A stretch of 42,976 bases of DNA from Desulfosporosinus cupriresistens (GTDB lineage: Bacteria; Bacillota; Desulfitobacteriia; Desulfitobacteriales; Desulfitobacteriaceae): contig NZ_MASS01000036.1 of the NCBI RefSeq assembly GCF_001707885.1, positions 1 through 42,976 on the forward strand, given 5' to 3'. This document shows, one piece after another, positions 1 through 7,519 of this stretch. The position numbers and the translations under genes were made by a program. The notes below the pieces were generated by a model. The model did no database searches. It had not been told where the DNA came from and worked only from the letters and a program-made list of their open reading frames with translations. Numbering within the stretch: position 1 is the stretch's first letter; every line of letters starts with the position of its first letter.

Positions 1-32
1 GGAAGTGGATAAATGTTTAGGAGGTATGCTGC

Positions 33-929
33 TTGGAATTAACTTGGGGACTAATGATAGTTATTTACCTCTTCACTGCAGGACTGAGTGCAGGGGCAAT
101 GGTGACGTCCAATTTTGCTTTTCTCTATGGTGGCCAAGAATTTGAGCGCGTTAGTCGCTTTGGTGCCTATATTTCGCCCTTCCCGATTTCTTTGGGGTTA
201 GGCGTCCTTCTACTTGATCTAGGTAGTCCGTTTAACTTTTATCGGCTATTTCTTACTCTGCAAGTAAGGTCTCCGATGTCCTACGGGAGTTGGGCAATTC
301 TTTTCTTTACCTTTTTAAGTGTCATCTACCTTTACCTTTGGCTTCCGGAAAACTACCAAGTCCTTGGATTGAGAAATCCTCAAACGTGGAAAAAAAGATT
401 GGCAAAGTTCATGCCCGTCTTGTCCGTGGGCGTTGCCTCTTACACGGGTGTCCTGCTTAATGCTGCAGTTCGCCCGCTCTGGACGGCCCCTTTGCTTCCA
501 GTGCTGTTTTTGGTTTCTGCTTTATCGACAGGTGTGGCGTCTGTGATCTTGATTGCTGCTCTCAGCCCTTGGCAACGGGCTAGGCATAGGGAATTACACC
601 TTTTAACTAAGGCAGATGCTATATTGATAATCCTGGAGTGTTTGATTATACTAACAATGATAGTCATGGGGAGAACGAACTCACTCAGTGTATCGTCTGC
701 CTTTGGCGATTTGTTGTTTGGACCTTTTGCCTGGATTTTCTGGTTACTCATTGTAGGGCTAGGTCTGATTATTCCGTTAGCGTTGGAGTTGATGGAACTT
801 AAGGACAAAATTCCTGTTAAGTGGGCATTGCCGGTTACCATTAGCAGTAGTTTTTTGGTCTTATTTGGAGGATTTTTTGTGCGTTTCATTATTACCTATG
901 CGGGACAATGGAGTGGTTGGTTTAACTAG
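33..929 (+). CDS. NrfD/PsrC-family integral membrane quinone-interacting subunit
   Basis: The 298-residue protein is almost entirely hydrophobic with about eight membrane spans. Its N-terminus, with W5 followed by IVIYLFTAGLSAGA, is typical of NrfD/PsrC proteins, which bind menaquinone and exchange electrons with a 4Fe-4S partner subunit. The start is TTG at 33, eight bases after AGGAGG (19-24); the nearer ATG at 26 is out of frame and soon stops. The upstream partner, normally a ferredoxin-like subunit and often a molybdopterin enzyme, lies outside the window. The next gene begins 18 bases downstream, so it is cotranscribed with the Rieske/cytochrome b genes. This suggests quinone-linked electron transfer between the two halves. 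Family call firm, exact partner unknown. Confidence 0.85.
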   Translation: MELTWGLMIVIYLFTAGLSAGAMVTSNFAFLYGGQEFERVSRFGAYISPFPISLGLGVLLLDLGSPFNFYRLFLTLQVRSPMSYGSWAILFFTFLSVIYLYLWLPENYQVLGLRNPQTWKKRLAKFMPVLSVGVASYTGVLLNAAVRPLWTAPLLPVLFLVSALSTGVASVILIAALSPWQRARHRELHLLTKADAILIILECLIILTMIVMGRTNSLSVSSAFGDLLFGPFAWIFWLLIVGLGLIIPLALELMELKDKIPVKWALPVTISSSFLVLFGGFFVRFIITYAGQWSGWFN

Positions 930-947
930 AGGAGGCAAGGAAGTCTG

Positions 948-1031
948 ATGCCAAAACAAATAGAATGGACGAGACGAGCGGTATTACGCTTAGGATGGCT
1001 CGGAATTATCACTGTGTGCCTTGTCAATTAA
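948..1031 (+). pseudogene. N-terminal membrane anchor/Tat-like segment of the Rieske protein, frame-separated
   Basis: A short frame with a good ribosome site (GGAGG at 931-935) starts at ATG 948 and codes for 27 residues before TAA at 1029-1031. It contains WTRRAVLRLG followed by a hydrophobic stretch (LGIITVCLV), the usual twin-arginine-like anchor of Rieske proteins. The Rieske domain continues in the +1 frame from about 1021. Joining the two frames near base 1023 gives a protein of about 149 residues, a normal length. Either one base is extra or two are missing here, as a sequencing error or a real mutation. No programmed-frameshift heptamer is evident. Confidence 0.65.
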
Positions 1032-1398
1032 TCCTCTAGTTAAATATCTGACGAGTAAAGAAGACCAACTGCAGTCTCCTTTAGTGGTTTATAACAAACC
1101 GCTTGATAAAAACAGTGACTGGCAAAGTACAGCCACTGCTCGGGTGTGGGTCAAGCGAGATTCTCGAGGAGCGATGGCTTTGGTAGCATCCTGTACGCAT
1201 CTCGGCTGCGAGGTTACTTATCATCCGGATAGAAAAGAATGGCTTTGCCCCTGTCACGGGAGTATTTATGATGTCGAGGGCAGGCCCCTTTCAGGGCCTG
1301 CCCCTAAAGCTTTGCAGAGAGCGGCCGTGGAAATCAAACCGGATGGATCGTTAATGATCAATACCGCTCAACAAGTAGGGATGGATTATCGGGCATGA
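1021..1398 (+). CDS. Rieske 2Fe-2S protein, soluble domain (QcrA/PetC-like), 5' end in another frame
   Basis: The frame carries both Rieske cluster motifs: CTHLGC (C58, H60, C63) and CPCHGS (C76, C78, H79). C58, H60, C76 and H79 would bind the 2Fe-2S cluster and C63-C78 would form the disulfide. It is followed by the usual GRPLSGPAP proline loop. The protein takes electrons from menaquinol at the cytochrome b Qo site. The TTG at 1021 has no convincing ribosome site and starts after the membrane anchor, so the true start is most likely ATG 948 in the other frame. The stop overlaps the cytochrome b start by four bases (ATGA), indicating translational coupling. Confidence 0.85.
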   Translation: MSINPLVKYLTSKEDQLQSPLVVYNKPLDKNSDWQSTATARVWVKRDSRGAMALVASCTHLGCEVTYHPDRKEWLCPCHGSIYDVEGRPLSGPAPKALQRAAVEIKPDGSLMINTAQQVGMDYRA

Positions 1399-2018
1399 AA
1401 GATCATAACTTTGTTAACCATATTAGGCCACGATTCATTCCTGATGGAGTCCTCACAATACTTTATACGTTCTGCCTGGGAGGATTATCTTTCCTAGCTT
1501 TTGTGATACTAGGGGTTACTGGTTTCCTTCTGATGTTTCATTATCAGCCAGGAGATGGTACTGGGTTCGGCAGCATTCTAACGATAGCCTCTGTAATTCC
1601 CTATGGTAGAGTGATTAGAAATTTGCATTATTGGGCGGGTCAGCTCATGGTTGTCACAGTTAATCTCCATATGCTGCGTGTCGTTTGGACTCATTCCTAT
1701 AAATCGCCCAAGCAACTGAATTGGCTTATAGGTGTAGCCTTATTGATTCTAGTCTTGGTTCTGGATTTTACTGGTTACTTACTCATTGGGTCACAAGAAA
1801 GTGGTGCTGCAGCGACCGTTGCCGTTAATATATTGGGATTAATCCCTGGTATGGGGATGGGACTTGCGCAGATTATGTTTGGAGAACCTTCTGCCTTAAG
1901 CGGAAGTACCCTAGTGGTGTATGTATGGCATTGTGTCGGCCTACCTATATTTGCTCTGTTCTTACAACTTTATCATTTCTGGCGTATCCGTCGTGACGGG
2001 GGAGTACGTCCGCTCTAA
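1395..2018 (+). CDS. Cytochrome b6-type subunit of a Rieske/cytochrome b complex
   Basis: This 207-residue membrane protein matches cytochrome b6: four spans with two histidine pairs, H78/H92 and H179/H194. The second pair has 14 intervening residues, the b6f-type spacing rather than the bc1 spacing. C27 in TFCLGG aligns with the cysteine that covalently holds haem ci (cn) in b6f-type complexes, so a third, covalently bound haem is expected. The quinol-binding PEWY region belongs to the next subunit. It overlaps the Rieske gene by four bases, and subunit IV starts 13 bases after its stop. Role: transfer of electrons from menaquinol across the membrane. Assignment is firm from the motifs. Confidence 0.9.
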   Translation: MKDHNFVNHIRPRFIPDGVLTILYTFCLGGLSFLAFVILGVTGFLLMFHYQPGDGTGFGSILTIASVIPYGRVIRNLHYWAGQLMVVTVNLHMLRVVWTHSYKSPKQLNWLIGVALLILVLVLDFTGYLLIGSQESGAAATVAVNILGLIPGMGMGLAQIMFGEPSALSGSTLVVYVWHCVGLPIFALFLQLYHFWRIRRDGGVRPL

Positions 2019-2031
2019 GGGGGAGACCATA

Positions 2032-2397
2032 ATGGCCCGTTCGCCAATTAAACATCTCATCGCCAAAGAGGGCATAGCTTCGATATTTTTTCTTGTTTTT
2101 TGTCAGGCCCTGGCTTTAAAGTTTGCGGCAGGAATCGGAACAAGCAATCAGGCGCCTTCTGTTGAGCATGCTGTTGCTCCGTGGATCTTTGGTCCGTTCC
2201 AAATCCTATTGCTCTATCTCCCACCGTGGTTAGGCGCTCTTCTGTTCCCTTTGATCGTCATCGCAGGACTCGCTGGACTACCCTGGATTGCTGATTATTG
2301 GGGTGTGAAGTCAGGTCAGAGGATTTTTATGATCCTCGGCGGCACGGTTATTCTCCTGCTGATCTGGTTTATGATGAAAGAATTTTGGTGGATATAA
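2032..2397 (+). CDS. Cytochrome b subunit IV-like protein (PetD-like), divergent and short
   Basis: The preferred start is ATG 2032, ten bases downstream of the cytochrome b stop region and after the purine-rich AAGGGGGAGA; this gives 121 residues with three predicted spans (about 15-33, 52-70 and 100-117). Position and topology match subunit IV of b6f-type complexes. The segment APWIFGPFQ (49-57), followed by LPPWLGALLFP, occupies the place of the PEWY motif, but the glutamate is absent. That residue normally takes a proton from quinol at the Qo site. The protein may be a degenerate or specialised subunit IV. The call rests mainly on gene order and this weak motif resemblance. Confidence 0.65.
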   Translation: MARSPIKHLIAKEGIASIFFLVFCQALALKFAAGIGTSNQAPSVEHAVAPWIFGPFQILLLYLPPWLGALLFPLIVIAGLAGLPWIADYWGVKSGQRIFMILGGTVILLLIWFMMKEFWWI

Positions 2398-2398
2398 A

Positions 2399-3913
2399 AT
2401 GAAGAAAACATTCCTGCTGGCCAGCCTTTTTCTGATCCTGATGGTTATTCTAACCCTGAAGCAGGGGAGGACTCCCGAATGGAGCGATTATCAAAAAGAA
2501 TATTTTAACGAGCAAATTTCGGAGCTGCAAGTTCAACTTGGAGCTATTGATGATGAAAACAAGAAAAAGCAGGTTGAGCTACAAATAGCAAGTTATCAAA
2601 ATCGCAAGCCGGAGATTATTGATCTTATTCTGCCAAATGGTAAGGTTGAACGCTGTAAAACTTGCCATATTGGTATTGAAGAAATATCAAACTCCCATCC
2701 GAGCAATACGTTTGGGTGTGCGGTTTGCCATGGTGGAAATCCTCTGTCGCTTGACGAAACGACTGCTCACGCTCAAATGTATGGCGGCAGTCATCCGGGC
2801 TCATTAAATGCAGCTTCTTTAAGTTGTGGAGGGACAGGGGGAAATGGAATATCTTGTCATGCTAATAACCAAGAACAAGCAAAAAATGAAGTTGATTTAG
2901 TTAAAACTTCAATTATGTCTACTAAAGCAGGAGAGCTAAGTGTCGTCCGTATGATGTTTGGCCTAGACAAAACTAAAGATGTTCCCGGACTCGCGAAGGG
3001 CCAAGTGGCCTCACTTTATCCTCATCCTCTCCAGGGGCAACCCAGCGAAAGAGGGTTTAAAGAGGACTGTCTAAGTCAATGTCATCAAAGCGAGGGAGAT
3101 CTGCCTGTACAACACCAAGGTCTAACTTCATCTAATGCTCAACAAGGAATTGCTCAAGCCAAGAGCAACGGGCAGAACGGAGATAATGACAAAGTACAAG
3201 GTAATGGGTGTGAAGCATGTCACGTCTTGACCAACCCTACTCATACATATATCGGGGATGATACGACCATTAAAACAAATGATATTGGACACGGAATGGT
3301 CCATCGTTTAACGACACAAATTCCATACACTCAGTGTAATCAATGTCATAACCAAGGGAACCATGATGCCCTCAAAATGAGCTTTTCCGTTCGCTCTGAT
3401 ATGGCTAAGGTTGTGAGAGACTGGAAAGCAGGAGATACGACTTGGGCGGATCGCTTGAGCGATTACTATTTGCCGGGTGAGATTTTCGCAAGATGTGAAG
3501 TAAGTCTTGACTGCATTGATTGTCATACAAGACAGGATGTCATGGGAGATGACAAGCTGTATACATCTCAATATGATGCTGTTCATCTGCAATGTCTTGA
3601 TTGTCACGGTACAAAAGAAAGACTTCCCTTAACTAAGAAAATTGAGAATCTGAATGATCTGGCCTTTGAAGAGCAAATAACGAATTCTCAATTTCCAGCA
3701 TTGCAGATTGGGGATGAAATCTTAAGGACTGTTAAAGGCGAAGAATTGCCTTTCTTGCGACATAAAGGGGATAATTGGATTCAAAGTAGTCGTATTACAG
3801 GGAAAATATTTAATGTGCCCTTAGTTTATGGTAGTAAATGTGAGCAAACCCTCGATGAGCAAGGAGCAGATTCGTGCCATAAATGTCATGCCCAAAGTGC
3901 CCAGCATCCGTGA
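2399..3913 (+). CDS. Membrane-anchored multihaem cytochrome c
   Basis: The 504-residue protein starts one base after the preceding stop and opens with an uncleaved-looking signal anchor (residues 4-20). It has seven canonical CXXCH haem sites, at 86, 107, 271, 313, 372, 399 and 493. Two further candidates are atypical: CX9CH at 143-154 and CX3CH at 224-229. Many additional histidines could serve as distal ligands, so seven to nine haems c are possible. The protein is probably extracytoplasmic and tethered, taking electrons from the Rieske/cytochrome b subunits and delivering them to an unknown acceptor. A coiled-coil-like charged region (about 33-70) separates the anchor from the haem part. 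I do not recognise a named family. Confidence 0.85.
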   Translation: MKKTFLLASLFLILMVILTLKQGRTPEWSDYQKEYFNEQISELQVQLGAIDDENKKKQVELQIASYQNRKPEIIDLILPNGKVERCKTCHIGIEEISNSHPSNTFGCAVCHGGNPLSLDETTAHAQMYGGSHPGSLNAASLSCGGTGGNGISCHANNQEQAKNEVDLVKTSIMSTKAGELSVVRMMFGLDKTKDVPGLAKGQVASLYPHPLQGQPSERGFKEDCLSQCHQSEGDLPVQHQGLTSSNAQQGIAQAKSNGQNGDNDKVQGNGCEACHVLTNPTHTYIGDDTTIKTNDIGHGMVHRLTTQIPYTQCNQCHNQGNHDALKMSFSVRSDMAKVVRDWKAGDTTWADRLSDYYLPGEIFARCEVSLDCIDCHTRQDVMGDDKLYTSQYDAVHLQCLDCHGTKERLPLTKKIENLNDLAFEEQITNSQFPALQIGDEILRTVKGEELPFLRHKGDNWIQSSRITGKIFNVPLVYGSKCEQTLDEQGADSCHKCHAQSAQHP

Positions 3914-3943
3914 ACTCTTGCAAAGTAGTTTTGTCCACAGTAA

Positions 3944-4171
3944 TTGTCACACTAACACATTTTATTGTTTGAGTTAAAGAGCGGGATGAGGGTGGGGAGA
4001 ACAACACCAGTTCAGGACCCGTATGCTACAGACCGAAAATTTGTGAAACAAAGGTTTGATGAAATCCTAGAGACAATAAACAGCAGGAATTCGCTACTTG
4101 AAGAGTTTGACGAAGAAATATTTAATGCGTTGGTTGAGAAGATTGGAATTCTCACACCAACGCATTTTTGA
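3944..4171 (+). pseudogene. Remnant of a large serine recombinase, C-terminal segment
   Basis: An open stretch without a good start or ribosome site codes for RFDEILETINSRNSLLEEF followed by DEEIFNALVEKI. This resembles the coiled-coil/C-terminal part of large serine recombinases, where a FDEELFxALVEKI-like segment comes just after the zinc ribbon. The catalytic resolvase domain and the end of the protein are missing. It sits between the cytochrome operon and helD and is probably a relic of an excised or decayed mobile element. Similarity was judged by eye only. Confidence 0.5.
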
Positions 4172-4322
4172 CATTCACTATACTTAGAGACGTATTTAGT
4201 ATATAATAAGAAATGGACACAATAATCCAATATTAACCATGTTCTCAATAACATTATATCATAAAGGCTATAGGAATGTCAAATTATTTTTTCAAGATTC
4301 TTTAGTTTAGGAGGGTGATCCA

Positions 4323-6551
4323 ATGGACAGTTACCAAGAAAATCATCAAGAGGAGATCGAGTATCTTAGGAAGACATTGGCTTTTATCAACGAAGAAGTG
4401 GAAAAGGAAGCGAAGAAGTTAGAAGAGAAAAAGAGTGATTTAATTGCCGCAAGAAAGGATATGTATGAAAATACCGTTCATGTTTCGAGTGACTTTGAGA
4501 GTCTTATCGATATAAACCTGCATCTTATGCAAGTTAATAATCATATCTCAAGTTACAATCCCCAGCGTATTAAGAACCTTAAGAAATTGATAAACTCACC
4601 TTACTTTGGTCGGTTTGACTTTATAGAAAAGGGTTTTAGTGAAAAAGAAAAGATATACATTGGCCTTTACAATTTAATGGATAGGAATACTGGTCAAGTC
4701 TACGTTTATGACTGGCGCGCACCAATTTCAAGTATATTTTATAGGTACGAACTAGGTGAAGTAATGTTTGACACTCCGGCAGGGATTAGTCGGGGGGATG
4801 TTTCCTTGAAAAGGCAATATAAAATTCGAAATTCAAAGCTGAAATACTTTTTCGATTGCAGTGTCAGGATTACCGATGAAATACTGCAGGAAGTACTAAG
4901 TCATAATACCTCTGCCAAAATGAAAAATATTATCGAAACGATACAAAAGGAACAAGACGTAATTATTAGGGATAGGGATCATGATCTGTTAATCGTCCAA
5001 GGTGTAGCGGGTAGTGGCAAAACATCGATTGCTCTGCATAGAATTGCCTACCTCCTTTATGAAGGTCTTAATTCCAATCTACGGTCCAAGGATGTCATCA
5101 TAATATCTCCTAACTCTGTTTTTAGTCATTATATTTCGAGTGTCCTCCCTGAGCTGGGGGAAGAAAACGTAAGGCAAAGCATCTTTGACGATCTAGTCTT
5201 AGAGGCTTTTCAAGGTCGATTTGGGGAAGAAACACGGGATATGCAGCTTGAATCATTGATACATTCCCGAGCGAAGACTGGTGATGACCGAAGGCAGCAA
5301 AGTATCGATTTTAAAGGTTCGAGGGTATTTAAGCAAATTCTTGATAGACTATTATGGTATTACGCGCATCGGCTTATTTTCTTTGAGGATGTCTATTATA
5401 ACGGAACAATTCTAGCGACGAGGCAACAGCTAAAGAACCGTTTTCTACACAATGAAATTGGTACTCCGATTGCAAAACAACTTAAAATGATCGAAAGAAT
5501 CCTTATGAAAAAGGTTCACCCATTACAGAAAAAGAGACTTAAGCGTTTGGAAAAGATTGTGGAGAAAAGTGAAGGGCATGAGTTTGAAATTAAGTCATTC
5601 AGCCGATTATTAGCCATTAAACAAGCCGTAGCTTTTCGGGAGCGAATTCAAAATTTCACGAACGTTGATTATGGACACTTATACACACTGCTTTTCAAGA
5701 ACCGTGGGCTTTTGCTCAAGTTGTCGCAAGGTCTCGCACTTCCAGAGACTATTCAAGAAATTATTTCGACAACTCTTCAAAATCTGCGAGAGGGGAAAGT
5801 GCACTATGAAGACTACGCTCCCCTTCTTTATCTGAAGTTAAAAGTCGAAGGGAATGATGTGGTTTCTGGGATCAAACATGTGGTCATTGATGAAGCCCAG
5901 GATTATAGTCCTCTGCAATACGAGGTTTTTAAGATTTTGTACAAAAATGCAACTTATACTGTCCTAGGAGACATTCATCAGACGATTGAAAAACCAATAG
6001 ACTGTTCACTATATAACGATATTTCTGAGATACTCAATAAAGGTAAGACGATAAAGCTGTTTTTAAATAAAGGGTATAGGTCAACATGTGAAATCAACAC
6101 CTTCGCACAGAATCTACTAGGTGAAGGTACTCAAGACGATTATTGTTCTATTGAACGGTATGGTGAGGAACCCCGGGTTATCTATCAAGAAACAATAGAG
6201 GCGATCGATCAGTCAATCACAGAAGATATAGCGAATTATACAGAGCAAGGGTATGAATCCGTTGCCGTCCTATGTAAAACTCAAGAGGATGCAGAAAAGG
6301 TGTTTAGTCGCTTGAAAAAATCGGTGCAACTAACACTTATTAAACCTCAAGGAGGAGAAGTTATAAAAGGTGCCTTAGTCATTCCGACTTATATGGCAAA
6401 GGGATTAGAATTTGATGTTGTGATCATATACGATGTTAATAAGGAAAACTATGCGAGTGATTTTGATAGACAACTACTGTACATTGCCTGTACTCGAGCA
6501 CTCCATCGACTGGTTATTTATTACAAAGGAGATAAAAGTCCTTTGATTTAA
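4323..6551 (+). CDS. helD: HelD-like superfamily 1 ATPase (RNA polymerase recycling factor)
   Basis: The 742-residue protein has the UvrD/Rep-type core: Walker A GVAGSGKTS (about 227-235), Walker B VIDEAQD (about 520-526), and a C-terminal ACTRALHRL motif. The N-terminal 50 residues form a charged coiled coil, and DWRAPISSIFY (about 138-148) is a HelD hallmark. In Gram-positive bacteria HelD enters RNA polymerase channels and releases stalled complexes using ATP. Length is typical (about 740-770). The start ATG 4323 follows AGGAGGGTGATCC. It stands alone between a recombinase remnant and the XRE-deformylase pair. Family call is firm; the role in RNA polymerase recycling is taken from the Bacillus homologue. 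Confidence 0.88.
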   Translation: MDSYQENHQEEIEYLRKTLAFINEEVEKEAKKLEEKKSDLIAARKDMYENTVHVSSDFESLIDINLHLMQVNNHISSYNPQRIKNLKKLINSPYFGRFDFIEKGFSEKEKIYIGLYNLMDRNTGQVYVYDWRAPISSIFYRYELGEVMFDTPAGISRGDVSLKRQYKIRNSKLKYFFDCSVRITDEILQEVLSHNTSAKMKNIIETIQKEQDVIIRDRDHDLLIVQGVAGSGKTSIALHRIAYLLYEGLNSNLRSKDVIIISPNSVFSHYISSVLPELGEENVRQSIFDDLVLEAFQGRFGEETRDMQLESLIHSRAKTGDDRRQQSIDFKGSRVFKQILDRLLWYYAHRLIFFEDVYYNGTILATRQQLKNRFLHNEIGTPIAKQLKMIERILMKKVHPLQKKRLKRLEKIVEKSEGHEFEIKSFSRLLAIKQAVAFRERIQNFTNVDYGHLYTLLFKNRGLLLKLSQGLALPETIQEIISTTLQNLREGKVHYEDYAPLLYLKLKVEGNDVVSGIKHVVIDEAQDYSPLQYEVFKILYKNATYTVLGDIHQTIEKPIDCSLYNDISEILNKGKTIKLFLNKGYRSTCEINTFAQNLLGEGTQDDYCSIERYGEEPRVIYQETIEAIDQSITEDIANYTEQGYESVAVLCKTQEDAEKVFSRLKKSVQLTLIKPQGGEVIKGALVIPTYMAKGLEFDVVIIYDVNKENYASDFDRQLLYIACTRALHRLVIYYKGDKSPLI

Positions 6552-6721
6552 TGATCAAAACATTAGAAATCCGGCAAGAAAGGTTCATTTTATTAGTTAG
6601 ATAATCTAATAGTTCGATAATCCAAAAATGTAAACGTTAGAGTGAACTCATATTTAAACAAGTGCAGGACTAGTAGGTAAACCCGTTTTGAACTTTTCAG
6701 CATGGATCATGTAAGGCTAAC

Positions 6722-6751
6722 TTGACATGGATATTAAAATAATGATATAAA
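6722..6751 (+). promoter_or_regulatory. Sigma-A-type promoter for the XRE regulator/deformylase pair
   Basis: TTGACA at 6722-6727 is followed after 18 bases by TATAAA at 6746-6751, about 40 bases before the regulator start. Both boxes are close to consensus. The rest of the 240-base gap after helD (6552-6792) is AT-rich with no ORF and no clear terminator. Confidence 0.6.
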
Positions 6752-6792
6752 TATTCTGTAAGGTCAACATTACAGGAGTAAGGTGATAAATA

Positions 6793-7029
6793 ATGAAAAA
6801 TAGATTAAAGGAACTTCGTGAATCGTTTGGGTTAACTCAAGAACGTTTAGGTGAACTTGTTGGGGTATCGAGACAGGCGATTAACGCTATTGAAACGGAA
6901 AAATTCGAACCGTCTATATGGCTTGCTTATGATATTTGCAAAATATTTAATAGCTCCATAGAGGAGGTTTTTCTTTTTGAAGAAAGTGAAAGAAAATCGA
7001 GGGCACAGCAAAGCAAAGGAGTAGGATAA
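6793..7029 (+). CDS. Small XRE-family helix-turn-helix regulator
   Basis: The 78-residue protein is essentially one Cro/C1-type DNA-binding domain: RLKELRESFGLTQERLGELV, then GVSRQAINAIE as recognition helix, then a short tail. Compact proteins of this type occur throughout Firmicutes as stand-alone repressors. Its stop is directly followed by the ATG of the peptide deformylase gene (TAAATG), so the two are cotranscribed and probably translationally coupled. It may regulate its own promoter at 6722-6751, although no obvious operator is visible. The region is AT-rich relative to its neighbours. DNA-binding call is firm; target is unknown. Confidence 0.85.
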   Translation: MKNRLKELRESFGLTQERLGELVGVSRQAINAIETEKFEPSIWLAYDICKIFNSSIEEVFLFEESERKSRAQQSKGVG

Positions 7030-7479
7030 ATGGCACTGAGACAAATAAGATTTTTTGATGATGATATATTAAGAAAGAAGTGCAAGTTTGTTGACTTAAT
7101 TGATGATAAAATAAGACAAATATTAAATGATATGGCAGATACAATGTATAAAGAACACGGCGGAGGTTTAGCAGCCCCGCAAATAGGTATATTGAAGAGA
7201 TTGGTTGTTGTAGATATGGGACAAGGGCTTATTAAATTAGTTAATCCAACGATAATTCAGCAGGAAGGAACACAAGAAGTTGTAGAGGGATGTTTAAGCA
7301 TTCCTAATATATTAGGAAAATTAAAAAGACCTCAAAAGGTAATGGTTCAAGCTTTAAATGAAAATGGCGAGCAAATTATTTTGACTGGCCAAGGAGATTT
7401 GGCAAAGTGTTATTGTCATGAAATAGACCATTTAGAAGGTATTCTTTTTACTGATTTAGTTACTGAATATATAAGATAG
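7030..7479 (+). CDS. def: Peptide deformylase
   Basis: This 149-residue metalloenzyme removes the formyl group from the N-terminal methionine of new proteins. All three motifs are present: GGGLAAPQ (44-51), EGCLS (86-90) and HEIDH (130-134). C88, H130 and H134 bind the metal and E131 is catalytic. Length fits the short type 1 enzymes. Housekeeping def genes usually lie beside fmt and priA; here the gene instead follows a small XRE regulator with no intervening base. It may therefore be a second, conditionally expressed copy. An extra cysteine pair (C127, C129) precedes the metal-binding helix. Enzyme identity is secure. Confidence 0.93.
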   Translation: MALRQIRFFDDDILRKKCKFVDLIDDKIRQILNDMADTMYKEHGGGLAAPQIGILKRLVVVDMGQGLIKLVNPTIIQQEGTQEVVEGCLSIPNILGKLKRPQKVMVQALNENGEQIILTGQGDLAKCYCHEIDHLEGILFTDLVTEYIR

Positions 7480-7519
7480 CAGATCTTATGCAGCTTACAC
7501 GAATACAAGGAGAGTTATT

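Noticed and set aside
440..889. 149-codon minus-strand ORF inside the NrfD gene
   Set aside because: Antisense to a clear membrane protein; basic, low-complexity translation and no ribosome site.
1921..2031. Upstream extension of the subunit IV-like frame
   Set aside because: It overlaps the end of cytochrome b, and ATG 2032 has a better ribosome site and a family-like N-terminus.
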